Source: Tetrastigma voinierianum
Lineage: Eukaryota; Streptophyta; Magnoliopsida; Vitales; Vitaceae
Assembly (NCBI GenBank): GCA_016808115.1
Contig: JAEQBH010000285.1
Location: forward strand, 464,137 to 528,136
Direction: 5' to 3'
Length of the DNA stretch: 64,000 nt
The notes under the pieces were generated by a model. That model did no database searches. It worked only from the letters and a program-made list of their open reading frames with translations, and was not told the origin of the DNA. Position numbers and translations under genes: made by a program. Of this stretch, positions 11,342 to 23,830 are shown in pieces. Numbering within the stretch: position 1 is the first letter of the stretch; every line of letters starts with the position of its first letter.

Positions 11342-14300
11342 ATTTAAAAAAAATATATAATTAAAGTCTGGTCTAATGACATACGAAAGCGACCTGGATT
11401 TGAAATTTTAAAGCATGCGTTGACTACAATAATTTTATATATACATTTTTTAAAAAGTTGTTTTGGTACATCACTCAATAATGCGACTATATTCCATTTC
11501 TATTTTAGAATTACTAACATAGTGACCAGGGGTGGACCCAGGGAAAGGCCAAGGGGGGACTATATTATTACTAACATTTTGATAATTTTATTTTTTCTTT
11601 GTTTCTAATAGAAATCTAACAAGAGAAGAAAAATATGTCTCCTCAAATCTCATAAATCCTATATCATTAAGTTAAAATGCCTCATGACGCCTCATTTATA
11701 GTTCTATATTTGTAAGTTTTAAAGTAATTTTATTTATATTTGATTTTTTTCATGACTATGTTTTGTTTCAAAAAATTTTCAAGGGAAAATCAAAGAAAAA
11801 TAAAATAAAATAAAATTTCCATATAATATTTTTATTTGCTATCTAAAAATCAATTTTATTTGTTAAAACTCATAAATATAAAGAGTTAAATAATTTTAAA
11901 ATCATTAAATTTCTTAGTAATTTTATTTATATATGATTTTCTTTAAAAAAATTTATAAGACAATTAAACATAAAAAAATTATTTTCCTTTTAACATTTTT
12001 TTCTTTTCTTAATATTTTCCAATAACCAAATACAATCTTTATTTTACATCTATTTAGTTGGATTTACGATGATGTAGTATTTTATTCAAAGACTTGAACC
12101 TAATTATTCCCTATACCTACCCAACCCCTTTAACTAAATATTTTCTTTACCATTTTTTTTCTTTTTTTAGTGTTATTTAGAGGACCAAACACAGCCTAAC
12201 GTTTTTGACCCCCGTAAAACTTATTTTGTTGATTGAAAACTACGGTTACTAAATATTAAAATAATTGAACAAAAAGAGGGCCAACCAGTGTTCACCATAT
12301 AAAGGATCTAGGATGAATTCATTAAAAACATAAGTTGATTTTCAGTCACCGTCTAAGTAAGGGTTGATACAACCTCAAAACCAACTACATAGACTCTCTG
12401 AACAAGCTGTAATACCAGTCCTTTTCACCAATTCCATCAAGATTCAATGTAATTATGCAATTCATCCTCAATTTTTTTCTTTTTTTTTTTTTCCTTCTTC
12501 TTAATGGTAAAGGATAAAGAATCAGAAAACTAAGAGGAAACACAAAAGGCTTGGATTTCCAGGGAGTCCCATACAATTTACAGAAATAAAAAACTCGAAA
12601 AGAAAGTGAGGAAAGGGAAAGAGAGAATAAAAAGAATCTCTCCATTCTCACCGTTAAAGCTCTCTTTCCCTGATTCTTTCTTTTCTTCTTCTACCCTACC
12701 CCACCTCCTTTTTTTGGTTCTCCTCCTGTTCTGAAACTAAATAAAAAGGCTTCGTCCCAAGTTAAAATGTTACATTGTACATTAAAGAATTAATTAGGCG
12801 TGGACCTGGATTTACACCAGATGATGATGAAGGGTAATGGCAGAAAAGTCCAATAAGGGTCCGGAAAATGCAGGGTTTCTTCAGGAGGCCGCCTCCCCGA
12901 GGTCCATGGGCGTGGCACAAGGGGCTAGAGATTTTGCACGTAAGTTCACACCACCTCCCCTGATGGACATAGAAGGGCCTCTAACCGAGCTTGCTCTGCT
13001 CACAAGATTTGAGTCAAGAAATACAACTATGACTGTGATGTCGTCGTGGAAATGCCGCCGAACACCTCGGGATATCTTCTTCAAATCTGAGTACCTCATT
13101 TCTCTTTTCTTAGCTGCTTCCTGCAAGGCAGCTTTCACCAACCTCCGCGCGCTTCCCTACATGAAGGAAAGAATGTAAAAATCATATCTTTCATTCATCT
13201 CTGTAATATAGTGTTGGATGCAAGTCCTCATATCCATAAGCCATACAAGGCTTCAAATCCATAACCGACCCCAAATGAACAAATGATAAAAGAGTCAAGA
13301 ATCTACAATTGGGTAGGGCAAAAATCCCCAGCTAAGTTCAGTGTTAATGATCAAATGGAATGGATATTAATGACCATAAGAAATAGAGCTCAGTTTACCA
13401 TAGAACATGATGGACAGAAATATCAACATTATCAACGTCTTTAGTAGCTACAAAAGAAATTCATGGATGTAGAAACCCCACATTTGACAAAATTGAAATG
13501 GCTACCAAGTGCAGAGAAGGAAATCTTACATTTCGGGGGTGATTTTGTACTATATTAACAGCTTGTTCGTTTTTAAGGTGCTCCCATAGCCCATCAGAGG
13601 CAAATATGAGAAACAGATCATGGGGTTGGAGTTCAAGAACAGAAATTGAAGGTTCGGGCTCATGATAGGCCTTCTCAAAGGCTCACGAAGCCGGAACTTG
13701 GCATACAAAGGCTCCCTGTTAAATTCAGCCTTTTTGAGATACACATCACCAATAGATCTAGAAACCTGCAATACCAAATCTGTGACAGTAAGAAAAAACT
13801 GCCCACCATTTCAAGATAAATCAAGCAATTCCATATGGAAGAAAACATCCCTACCTAACTTTAGGTAAATCAATTATCAAGCAAATTCCCCAATGAAGCA
13901 TTACTAAAACAACCACATCAAAATATATAATTTGCTATGCTTGTCATATACTCATCATAATAGGATAGAAGAAATTAGATCAAAAGCACAAAAACCAACC
14001 ACATGATTTTTTTTTTTGACTGGCAAACCAGCAGAAGTATATTAATAGAAAAAGGGATGAACTCAAGCCATACAAGGGGTAAAACCAACCACATGAATAT
14101 ATATGAGTCCTCCTTTGCCATGCATGTTGTCATCAGATAAAAAAAGATTAAGAATCTAAACACCCAAGAGAAAAAAACCAAAAATGCTCTTGGCTTTTGG
14201 CAATGCCCTTCCAGTTTTGAGTTTCAATAAGCTCTTAAGACTACAAGGATCACAGTAGATATTTGATGATTATCTTCAACAACCAACAGTAAGGAGGGGC

Positions 14301-15398
14301 TCAGTGGTGCCACCAACTCAGCACAACCACAATCTTTGGCAATCAACAACACATAATGCGTTCTAAGAGGGCAGCTCCTTGTTTGGATCAAGGAGATGGC
14401 ACCATGGAATATATGAAGTCTCCAATTTAAGGATCCTGTAGTTAAAAAGATCCTGAAGTTTTGGACTATCCTGCATGGCAGTTTACAATGAATGAGAAAG
14501 CCTCTTAGCCCTTGGTTGAGGAGGTAAAATGAATACAATCACCTAAAAAGATCTACCTTTGAGAGTATCACAATAACATTGTAATACCCATCCACAAATC
14601 AAAGCCTGATCTGAAAAGTAAATAAGACCTTACAAGTTTGACCTTGTGTGAGTAGGTGACATGTTTGCATGGGCACATGAAGCTGTTTCGCTTCAAGATT
14701 GAGGTTGTTATCTAGCAGATGGTTGTTTCTCTGAAGGGGTGAGGCAACAACTTTAGGCATATAATGTTTGGCACCTAGCACCTAAGTGATGTAAGAACAC
14801 TTGAGTTTGGCATTCAAGTAGGTTAGTGCCTAAAAGCTGACAAGCTGAGGAAGGAAAATGCTAAGCATGTAAAATGAGACATATTGGTCAACACATGATT
14901 GCTATCATCATATTTAGTTAATAAACTATTTCTATGACAAATGAAAACCTAATATTTCTGAAATAACAAAATTATATGAGCAGAAAAATCCATACCTTAT
15001 TGGCACCGTATTTTATTATTATATATGATACTTGGGGCTTCAAATACTAGGATTCATCTTTCTTTCTTTTTCTTTTATTTTTTTATTTTTTATTTTTGAT
15101 AAGCTATGATTCATCTGGTTATTATAAAAGAAAAAAAAAACACAGGTTTGATAGGTATAAAATCAACAAAATTAGTCCTTCAATAACATCTTTGCCTTTT
15201 TTCAGCAATATTAGTATGGGACTCCTTGAGACTCCATGTTGCTATAGTTTCCAGAATATCATCAGGCTTCAGAAAGGTATGGCAGAAAACATGACAGTAT
15301 GAGATTATATCAATCATCACAAGATATTTTCACTCAAAGATTCAACCAACATGCTTGGTTAACACCATTTTGTTGGCTTTGTAATTTTTTGTATTCAG

Positions 15399-15653
15399 AA
15401 TTGCAGTTCTACATTATTTGATTAACAGTTATATCGTTGTCTTTGTAATTTTTAAATTTAATTGCATTTTTATACATAGGAAAAGAAACAAGACAGAATT
15501 GCAGTTCTACATTATTTGATTAACAGTTTTTTTTTTTTTTGATAAAAAAGCTGAGAAAGCCGATTAACTTAATTTGATTAACAGTTATTTCGTTGTCTTA
15601 GTAATTTTTAAATTTAATTGCATTTTTATACATAGGAAAAGAAACAGGACAAA
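15399..15653. repeat. Tandem duplication in PP2C intron 3
   Basis: A block of about 97 bases starting GAATTGCAGTTCTACATTA at 15399 is repeated from 15496. The second copy is split by a short T-rich insertion (next entry). Copies differ at only a few positions. Confidence 0.8.
15527..15571 (-). mobile_element. 45-bp retroinsertion with 13-bp target duplication
   Basis: A run of 14 T followed by GATAAAAAAGCTGAGAAAGC interrupts the second copy of the duplication. ATTTGATTAACAG stands immediately before it (15514-15526) and again at its end (15572-15584). The poly-T head is a poly-A tail on the minus strand, so this looks like an extremely 5'-truncated LINE or SINE tail. Confidence 0.65.
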
Positions 15654-17042
15654 GAGAACTCCAACAGTTGATCCCCCAACAGACTTCTAAAACCAATATT
15701 AATCCAACTAACTTGAAAACACATTTTTTTCAATAGGTAAAACAATATAAAATGACAACAAATATTAATAAACTTGAAAACACATTTTTAGTTAACTGAA
15801 GCATGAAACTTCTAATTTCACTTCACTTTGAGTTAATAGTTAACTGCTCATCCCTTGTGGCACCTAGACCATCCTAATGATTAATGAATATACATACTGA
15901 AATTCTCTCCAAGTTACCAGGAAGAAGTCTATATGTATAGTCTTCTAGATATGGATCCATAGAACTGAGATTGCAAGTCAGGAAGGTCAACTTTTTCATT
16001 GGAACTGTATTCAACTTGTCGAATGCTAATAAGTGCTTTCCAAACTAATAGCAGTAAAATAACAACCAACAGGCCTCATAATTTCGTTAAAAACAGCACA
16101 CAATCAGCAACATGGAGATAATTAAGTGAACCCTCGTTCAAATATTACATCGGTCGCTGTTACCCAAAAATAACTTACCTGTATGAGGCCCTTCACGCGC
16201 CATACATTGTGCTTTAGAACTACAATCTGCGGGTCATCTGGGTGCAAAGAACGCATCTCCTGTCTAACAGATTCTTGGGAACGTATGCTCTTACGACAAT
16301 TGGATGGCAATGGCCTCCTATTTGCCTTCACAAGCCTTTCTCGGTGGCCAGGAATCACCACAATTGGCAATGTAAAGGGTCACCGCATATCACACCAACC
16401 AGGCAGCCAAGATCCAACAGCTGCAAGTTGGGGTTCTGGAAACCACTGTAGCAACAACAGAAAGAAACCCATCTTCTGTCGCTTGAAATGCTTTTCGTAT
16501 CACATCCACGGACATGGACTGCTGCTCCGAGGTGAAGCCTGCAAAAAGATTATTACTTGCTGAATCATCATGCAACAGCAATTTGAAACCGAGAAATCAC
16601 AAACTCAGCAATGACATATGTACATAACAATAAGAACCCAAAAGAATACAAAAAGGAACTTCAGTTCTGAAAATCCAATAATCATAAATATTAAACTGAC
16701 AAGGCAGCAAGGAATTCAATTACAACTTAGATTTCTTACCCTTGAGATGCTGGAAAAGGTGATCATTAATGTATCGAGAGGTCTCCGGCCCGCCATGACC
16801 ATCATATACTCCAATAAAGGTGCCATATGGGCCCGAATCAAGCAAGCTCAAGGAGCCTGATTCCAGCTGGCTTTGATCTTCAAGCAAATTATTAGCTTGG
16901 ACGACAGCCATTGAGAACTCACCATTCAAGTGCTGCCCAGTGTCCTTGTACCAAAGCAGCCCATCTTGCCGCCCAGCTGCATCCGAACCTGAATGAACAT
17001 GTCGCTCCGAACTGGCCGCAGCAGGCCCTCAAAAAAGTTCAT

Positions 17043-18305
17043 CGTCTTGATAACATCCCTCATTTCACCCAGGCCAGCCACCAATTCCTCCACATCCAAA
17101 TCGGATGCAATACCACTCCAACCAATAAAAAAAACCCACCACCAGTCTCCTCCTCCCTACACACCAAAGAATGCATCGTCATCACAAAAAAAAAAATAAA
17201 AAATTCACAATACTAAAGAATCACAACCTCAACACAATTTCATTTCAATTCAGATCAAACAAATGGCAAAATAACCCTTTTGGGTTGACTTCAGCCAACA
17301 ATCTCAGAAAATAACAAGATTAAAGTTCTGAAATCCAAAACCCAGCTCTATTTCTACTCAAAACATAAACAAGGTCATGACATCCACACCCAGAATTTCT
17401 AATCAAAATTTTTTTCTGGCCGTACACCAAGAAAACCGCATCAACACCCAAAAGCATAACATCGCCCTCCCCAGGGAAGAACCTAAATTTCAATCTCAGA
17501 ACATAGACAAAAATAAAATAAAATAAGGGGGAAAACAAACTCACAGTAATGATAAAGGGCCTTTGGTCAGCTACTGAATCGTACCAGACGAAAGAGATGG
17601 AGATCTGAAAGAAACAGAGCAATACATGTGGGTGGTGAAAGATGGTTAGATCTGTAGATCCATCAAATCAGACAGTAAACAGGGTTTGTGATGGTTGTTG
17701 GGCTTTTTCTGTTCTTTTCTCCTTCCTCTGGAGAGAAGATGGAGAAGATGGATAATAGATAAAAGAGGGGAAACTGAAAAGCAAGAAGAAGTAGCAGTAA
17801 CAAATAAAAATTAAAACAAAAAACAAAAAACAAAAATAAAAATATCTTTGAGTGTGATTGAACAAACTGAAACTCTCTCTCTCTTTCTCTCTTTGCAGTC
17901 CCTTTTGGTCTTTCTCAGCACTCAGCAGACAAACCCTATAAAAGAAAACGAACAAAGCGATGGCTGAGCGAGCCAGCAGTGTAAATAGGCACCCATGGGC
18001 TCCACCCATAACCACAGCCAGACAAGCTATTTTGTTCAAGCAAGCGATCCTTTACACAATTAATAAATAAATAAATAAATGTTATTTTATATTTGAAGTC
18101 ATTTTATTTAATAATTGATCGAAAAATAATATAACTAATAGTTTGAAATAATTCTCCAAAAATCTCTCAAAAGATATAAGCTTGGTTTTTTTGATTAAAA
18201 CGATTTATTTCTACTTGCATATAATTAATCCTTTTACCATTTCAATAAGGTCACAAAGGTCATTAAAATAACTTTTGAAGACCCAATTTTAAAAATCTAA
18301 CTTTT
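17043..18305. other. PP2C upstream region
   Basis: No ORF has family support. 17,870-17,900 is a CT-rich tract on the plus strand (GA-rich in the direction of the PP2C gene). A leader exon and intron of the PP2C transcript may lie here, but I could not define them. Confidence 0.45.
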
Positions 18306-18379
18306 GGTGGATTTTTTTTTTTTTTTTGTTTTTGAAAAGATCATAAACTTTCATTATCATTTATCAAAAGCTAAAACAT

Positions 18380-19440
18380 CTTAAATGAATACTAATGGAG
18401 TACTCACCCAATGGCTAGGACCAGGCATAAAACCAGCTACACATGCTAGGCGATGAGCAACATGGTTCGCTGATTGATGTACAAACGAAAACTTGCACAA
18501 ATTAAAACCCAAAGCAAGGTTATTACAATCAATAACAAGAAGACCAAAATGAGAAAAATCTTACTTAGGATTCTGAAGAGCAGTGATAAGTTGTAAGGAG
18601 TCAGATTCAATCTCAATTTCTTGTACATTTAACTCCTTTAACCAACTTAAAACCTCTCTCATCCCCATAGCTTCAGCAACGTGAGGAGGATGGAGACCCG
18701 ATAAAATTCAGTTGGTTGCAGCCACCATCTCACCTACATTATCACGCAAAATACCTCCGTAGCCAATACAATTATGTCCTTAAAAAATTACAGCATCTAT
18801 ATTGCACGTTAAAGAACCAGCAACCAGTTTTTTGCCAAAATCGCAACTGAGAATGCTGGGCAGTCGAAGTAGAGCCACTTGATGCACGAACTAATTTCCA
18901 ACGAGCCAAAGAACTCAAAGCAGTAGACACAATGACTGGAGCAGAGCAAGAATTACCTTTCCAAACATAATCATTTCGATTTTTCCACAATTCCCATAAA
19001 ATAACAGCAACACACTCCATTTCTTCCTTATTCTTGAGTTGTCCAAGTCTGACCCACCATTCCTCAAGAGAATGAACTTGATTACTCACATCACCAACAG
19101 GAGAAAGTCTCCAAGCTTGCTGTGTAAACTGACATTGAACCAGAGCATGAAAAGCATTCTCTGAGCCAACTTGACATATTGGGCACCATTATGAAACATC
19201 AACCCTTCTAGTTCGCAATTCCACCATTGCTGGTAAACATTGCGTGATAGATCGCCAAACAGTAATCTTAACTTTTGAAGGCACATTCAGACCCCATATT
19301 AACTTCCAATGAAAAGAAGAATAATTATGAGGCAAAGGGCATTGCTGCATCGGCAATCTATACCCACTTTTAACAGTATAGTTACCTCTGCGATCACCGT
19401 TCGTCATATCATCCATTCACGTTTGAATGGTAAAGGGATG
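18380..19440 (-). pseudogene. LINE ORF2 C-terminus: zf-RVT and RNase H
   Basis: The minus strand encodes a zf-RVT region (GNYTVKSGYRL, then WKLIWGLNVPSKVKITVWR, then the CPIC-type knuckle), a linker with ILWELWKNRNDYVWKG, and an RNase H domain ending FVHQSANHVAHRLA about 60 bases before the poly-A. Several frameshifts and stops separate the blocks. It follows on directly from the ORF2 part at 21,099 once the nested LTR element is removed. Confidence 0.8.
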
Positions 19441-19444
19441 GCAT

Positions 19445-19449
19445 GTATA
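19445..19449. other. Target site duplication GTATA (left)
   Basis: GTATA lies immediately before the TG of the left LTR. The same five bases follow the right LTR at 21099-21103. Confidence 0.8.
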
Positions 19450-19856
19450 TGATGGGGCGTAGGTAAGGTCGTATCTAGGCTTTAGCGAGGATAGAAAATA
19501 CCGAGTTGATTATTATTTTTATTATTATTAGTTATTTATTTAATCGTACTTTTTATGATTTATCTGTTAGGGTTTTTAAGATTTATATGTTAGGATTTTT
19601 ATGATTTATCTGTTTGAGTTTTTTATGATTTATCTGTTATGATTTTTAGGATTTATCCGTTGGATTTTAACTTTAGTGTTTATAAATAGCAGCATATTGT
19701 TTTTGATAGATTTGATATAATGATGAAGTTCGAGAATTCGTTTTATTTATTTGTTTGTTTTCTTCTTAATTTTATTATTTTCGTGGCAGAAGTCACGTCG
19801 ATTTTGATATCGCGTTATAACGTCAGAGATTAAGTTATTGTTTTTGTCCTAAATCA
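19450..19856 (+). repeat. Left LTR of the TRIM-like element
   Basis: 407 bases. It contains five head-to-tail imperfect copies of a roughly 22-base unit (TTTTTATGATTTATCTGTT) at about 19,545-19,665 and a TATA box (TATAAATAGC) at 19681-19690. The final 200 bases align well with the right LTR. Confidence 0.8.
19681..19690 (+). promoter_or_regulatory. LTR TATA box
   Basis: TATAAATAGC lies downstream of the internal repeats of the left LTR. The equivalent position in the right LTR (about 20,914-20,923) reads TATAAATAAC. Confidence 0.55.
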
Positions 19857-19857
19857 A

Positions 19858-19870
19858 TTTGGTATCGAGC
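19858..19870 (+). other. Primer-binding site (tRNA-iMet type)
   Basis: TTTGGTATCGAGC begins two bases after the left LTR; it matches the usual plant primer site except for one missing A. Confidence 0.75.
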
Positions 19871-20599
19871 ATAGCCGATCAAAGATCAAGTTATTTGTTG
19901 TTTCAAGTTCTTGATCCGTGATTAGAGCCTTTGTTTGTTCGGTTTGAGTACGATCGGCTGTGTCACAAAATTCAGCCCAACCCCGGCCCATCTTGTCCTA
20001 CTGAACATTCTCTCTACTGACGACCACTCCCTCAGGCTGGCGTAGGCCAGATCTATCGCCCAGCTCGAGGCTTCGACACCATTGCTACTTCAATCGACGT
20101 AGTTGCTTCTATGAGGATCAAAATCACTGCTTCTCCAAGGATCAAAACCGTCGCTCCTGAAGTTGCTACGACAAGTTTTGATCTTTGCGGTTATTAACCG
20201 GCCCAGTAGTGTGATAGCCACCACTGTACAGTTTCCCCACGTCCTTTATTTCTAGGTCTTCTGCGACGATATTCAGCGATCTTTATTCTTCTTTGTTCCA
20301 AGAGTTCGATCTCCTGGCGATCCAAAATCAACTCATTTGGAACCAAACACCAAGTTTGGCTTAAGAAAGAGAGCTTGACGTCAAGATCCTTGATCAGGTC
20401 ACGGTGGATCAAATCTCCATGGTCGCGGCTCACAGTAAAAGAACTTTGGCGTTCAACTTGGAAATTCAGGAACTTTGAAAGAAAATCGAAGCATGGGATA
20501 TTCGGGAGTAAGCGAAAAGAATGACAATCTGGGACCAAGGCAGTATGATTTAGAAATTTTTGATCACTCATCGGTCGAGTTCTTTTCAGCAGGAGGAAA

Positions 20600-21098
20600 T
20601 GATAGGAGCATGGAGTAAGCGCGTCTCAGCGCAAATGAGATAGGAAGCGCAAAGAGATAGAGCGCAAGTTCGATTATTATTTTTTATTATTATTAGTTAT
20701 TTATTTAGTAATTCTTTTTAGGATTTATACATTAGGGTTTTTAGGATTTATCTGTTAGAGTTTTTATGATTTATACATTTGAGTTTTAGGATTATACATT
20801 AGGATTTTTATGATTTATACATTTGAGTTTTTGCAAGTTTATACATTTGAGTTTTTAAGTTTATCTGTTGTTATGATTTTTTAAGTTTATCGTACGAGTT
20901 TTCTTTTGGTGCTTATAAATAACACGCTATATTATTGTTTGGTAGATTTGATATAATATTGAAAAACTCGAGAATTTCGTTTTATTTATTTGTTTGCGTT
21001 CTTCTTAATTTTATTATTTTTCGTAACTGAGCTACATCAATTTGATATTACAGTATAACTTCGATCCGAAATCAAATTATTATTTTTATCCGACATCA
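20600..21098 (+). repeat. Right LTR of the TRIM-like element
   Basis: 499 bases, about 90 longer than its partner. The extra length lies in the TGAT-proximal GC-rich segment and in additional copies of the 20-odd-base AT-rich unit. Ends in ATCA followed by GTATA. Confidence 0.8.
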
Positions 21099-23830
21099 GT
21101 ATACATCATAAAATAGATCCCTCAAAATATCCATGTCCCAAGATGTACCAGTAGCAGTCTTTAAGGAGTCCACTGTAGCTTCTTCTAAACCAAGACAAGG
21201 AGGAGAAGAAATAACAGGACAATCATCATTCATAAACCAAGGCGAACCCCAAATACGAACAGAATTCCCTGTGCCCACACGAATACGAGCACCTTTCTTG
21301 ATTAAATTCTGAGAAGAGAGTATGCTTCTCCATGTATAACTAGGATTGCTTCCCATTTTTGCTTCAAGAAAAGAAGTAGAAGGAAAATACTTAGCTCTGT
21401 AGATCCTTGCAAACAAAGAATCTGGACAAGTAAGTAGCCTCCAACCTTGTTTCGCCAATAGAGATAAATTAAATTGATGCACCTTGCGAAAACCCATCCC
21501 ACCTGCACCTTTCCCAACACAGAGACGATCCCAACTCTTCCAATTTATACCAGCAGTTGAGTTAGAATTTCCCCACCAAAATCTATTCATCATCCGCTCC
21601 AATTATTTGCAAAAAAAATTTGGGAGAGCAAAAACCTGCATTACATAAGATGGAATCGATTGAACAACTGAGTTAAAGGCACCTCTTTGCCAGCTCGAAG
21701 AGAGCAATTTATTCCTCCAACCCTGTAACCTCTTCCATGCTATTTCTTTAACAAAAGAAAAAACACCATATCTATTTCTACCAACAAGAGACGACATCCC
21801 CAAATAAGATCCATGATTATCAGTCTCATTTACATGAAGAATGGAACAAACAGCCCGTCGATTACAGAAATCAATATTAGAACTTAACGAAACTGATGAC
21901 ATAAGTGAAGCGAATTTGCCCTGAAGCTAAAGCATAGTCATCTACGCAATTTTTAATACAAGTGCTCTCTTCTTCATCAGCTCTGAAGAATAAGAAACTA
22001 TCGTCGGCAAAAAAAAGTGATTAATCATTGGAGCAGATCTAGCTATAGAGCAACCATGAATTCTACCTCGCGAAGCTTCCTTTTTCAATAAACAAGACAA
22101 GCCTTTAGCACATATCAAGAACAGATATGGCGACAAAGGGTCGCCTTGAAGACCGTCCTGGGTGATAGGCCCGATCTCCTTACCATTACCATACACACTA
22201 TAAGTCACAGATGTCGCACACAACATGATTAAATTCACAAAACGATCATAAAATCCTAGCTTAAGGAGCATATGTTCAACAAAAGTCGATTCAACCCGAT
22301 CGTAGGCCTTAGACATATCTAATTTCAAAGCCGTTGTGCCATGCTTCCCCTGATGCTTCCTTTTCAGAAAATGACTAATCTCAAAAGCTAACATGACATT
22401 GTCAGTAATCATTCTTCTAGGGAGAAAAGCACTCTGAAACTCATATATAACATTAGGCAAAACATCTTTAAGGCGGTTAGCAATTACCTTTGAGACAACC
22501 TTATAAATGACATTGCACAGTGAGATAGGACGCAAATCTCCCATTTTCTCCGAGTTCTTCTTCTTTGGAATGAGACAGATCAAGCTATCATTAATTCCAT
22601 TTGGTAAAAAACCTTTATTAAGAAACATGAGACACGAATCAACCACTGAAGCTCCAACTATGTCCCAATGCTTTTGAAAGAAACCAGGATTCATCCCGTC
22701 TGGACTAGGGGATTTATCAGGATGCATACCCCTAATGGCACATTCAATTTCTGAAGTCGTATATAGAGATTCAAGATGAGTATTTCGATCAGCAGACAAT
22801 CTGGACTGAACATTAGCTATAATGGCCTCATCACTACCTCCGTGGGTGGAAACAGAATAGAAAAGTAGGAGTATTAAATAAAGTCTGGAATACCATTGTC
22901 CCGAGTACACATTATCATGATCATCTAACGAGTTGAAGAATCTAAATTTTCTTTCTACGAGAGGATGCATGTGTTGAAAAGACCTTTAATATTAGCATCC
23001 CAGACTATAACCAAAAACTTAGCACGTTGTTCACCCTCTTCCTCTTGGGCAAGACATCTATCTACTTTGCCCGAGCTTGTACTTCCTCCGAACTAGCATC
23101 CGGATTCGACTTGAGATGCTTGATAGAATCTCTGCACCTGGCTATCTCAGTTTTAAACTTCGTATGAATATCCTCGCCCCAACGGCCAAGCTGCTCACTA
23201 CATCTAGCAATTTTTGTTTGAATGCTTGCATTTCGAGCACTCTCCCAACACTCTACAATTATAGCTCGACAGTCCGGTTCCAAATTCCAAGAGTTTTCAA
23301 AGCGAAAACGTTTGTTCACCATTTGACGAAACTTAATAAAGTTAAGAAAAAGAGCACTGTGATATGAGGAAGCCACCTCCCAATTTGAGATTGCCGCATT
23401 TGGAAATAAATCTCGCCACTGATTTGTAGCTAGCACTCTGTCAAGACGTTCTTCAACAAAATTAATGGATCCTCTGCCTTTTTCCCATGTGAATTGATGT
23501 CCTTTCATACCCAAAACAACAAGACCACAATGATTTACTGCAGACCGAAACCTATTCACTAAATACAGAGGATGAGGGATTCGACCATGCATTTCTGATT
23601 GGGATAACAAATCGTTAAAATCCCCTAAACAACACTAAGGGAGGGAAGATTTGACAGGTAAACCTCAGGCATCGTCCGAAAGCAGAACGATTATTCCAGC
23701 ACAGGATGGCCGTAGAAACAAGTCAATCTCACTTCGACATATCAGAATAGAAACTTCAATATCGATAAATTTTTTGAAACCCAATGAAGCCATACCACTA
23801 GAGCAGTATATTATTTGTGGCTACTCGTTC
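21099..23830 (-). pseudogene. LINE ORF2: endonuclease and reverse transcriptase
   Basis: Endonuclease part (about 23,830-23,062): RLTCFYGHP, then CCLGDFNDLLSQSEMHG and LDRVL; the usual SDH near the end reads SYH (ASSYHSAL). RT part (22,970-21,942): HPDKSPSPDGMNPGF, LRPISLCNVIYK, LKLDMSKAYDRVE and QGDPLSPYLF. The FADD catalytic motif at about 22,015 has slipped into another frame after a run of seven T in the coding sense. RT thumb/connection follows at 21,902-21,603 and 21,602-21,096 (FWWGNSN, the GGMGFRKVHQFNLSLLAKQGWRL region). Not functional. Confidence 0.85.

Larger units (their letters stand above)
9587..12880. other. AT-rich intergenic region
   Basis: This holds the upstream region of the DUF632 gene and the 3' flank of the PP2C gene. 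I see no coding exon. Contents are a GA tract, a locally repeated AT-rich segment and an inverted repeat (separate entries). The rest, especially 11,100-12,350, is low-complexity AT-rich DNA. Around 11,527 a GGGGTGGACCCAGGG string recalls the ends of some non-autonomous plant transposons, but no partner end was found. Confidence 0.55.
12881..17042 (-). pseudogene. Protein phosphatase 2C (clade-D-like), multiple frameshifts
   Basis: Four coding exons on the minus strand: 17042-16740, 16538-16179, 13765-13530 and 13156-12881 (TGA). The start MNFFEGLLRP fits the family's short N-terminus. The PP2C motifs are YDGHGG (exon 1), SRSIGDVYLKK and ASDGLWEHL (exon 3), and HDDITVIVV (exon 4). Known role: Mg/Mn-dependent Ser/Thr phosphatase; clade D members act on plasma-membrane H+-ATPase signalling. 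The exon lengths show lesions. Exon 3 is 236 bases between two phase-0 junctions, one base short, and ASDGLWEHL sits in a different frame from SRSIGD. Exon 2 is 360 bases where phase requires a remainder of two, and needs at least three indels to read through. Exon 1 lacks one base after LLRP. Exon 4 is intact. Either a multi-hit pseudogene or an error-rich consensus. Confidence 0.78.
19450..21098 (+). mobile_element. Small non-autonomous LTR retrotransposon (TRIM-like) nested in the LINE
   Basis: Left LTR 19450-19856 (TGATG...ATCA), internal 19857-20599, right LTR 20600-21098 (TGATA...ATCA). Just inside the left LTR, TTTGGTATCGAGC (19858-19870) is one deletion away from the standard plant initiator-Met tRNA primer site TGGTATCAGAGC. 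CAGCAGGAGGAAA (20587-20599) abuts the right LTR as a polypurine tract. GTATA flanks both ends. Excising the element rejoins the LINE coding sequence between the ILRDLF block and the IHAIPLPFKREW block, confirming insertion into the LINE. The 743-base interior has no gag, protease, RT or integrase signature. It is longer than classic TRIMs, so 'TRIM-like' is a size-based label. Mobilisation must have been in trans. Confidence 0.85.

Noticed and set aside
20194..20571. 125-codon minus-strand ORF in the small LTR element
   Set aside because: No retroelement or host domain; it runs antisense to the element. Probably chance.
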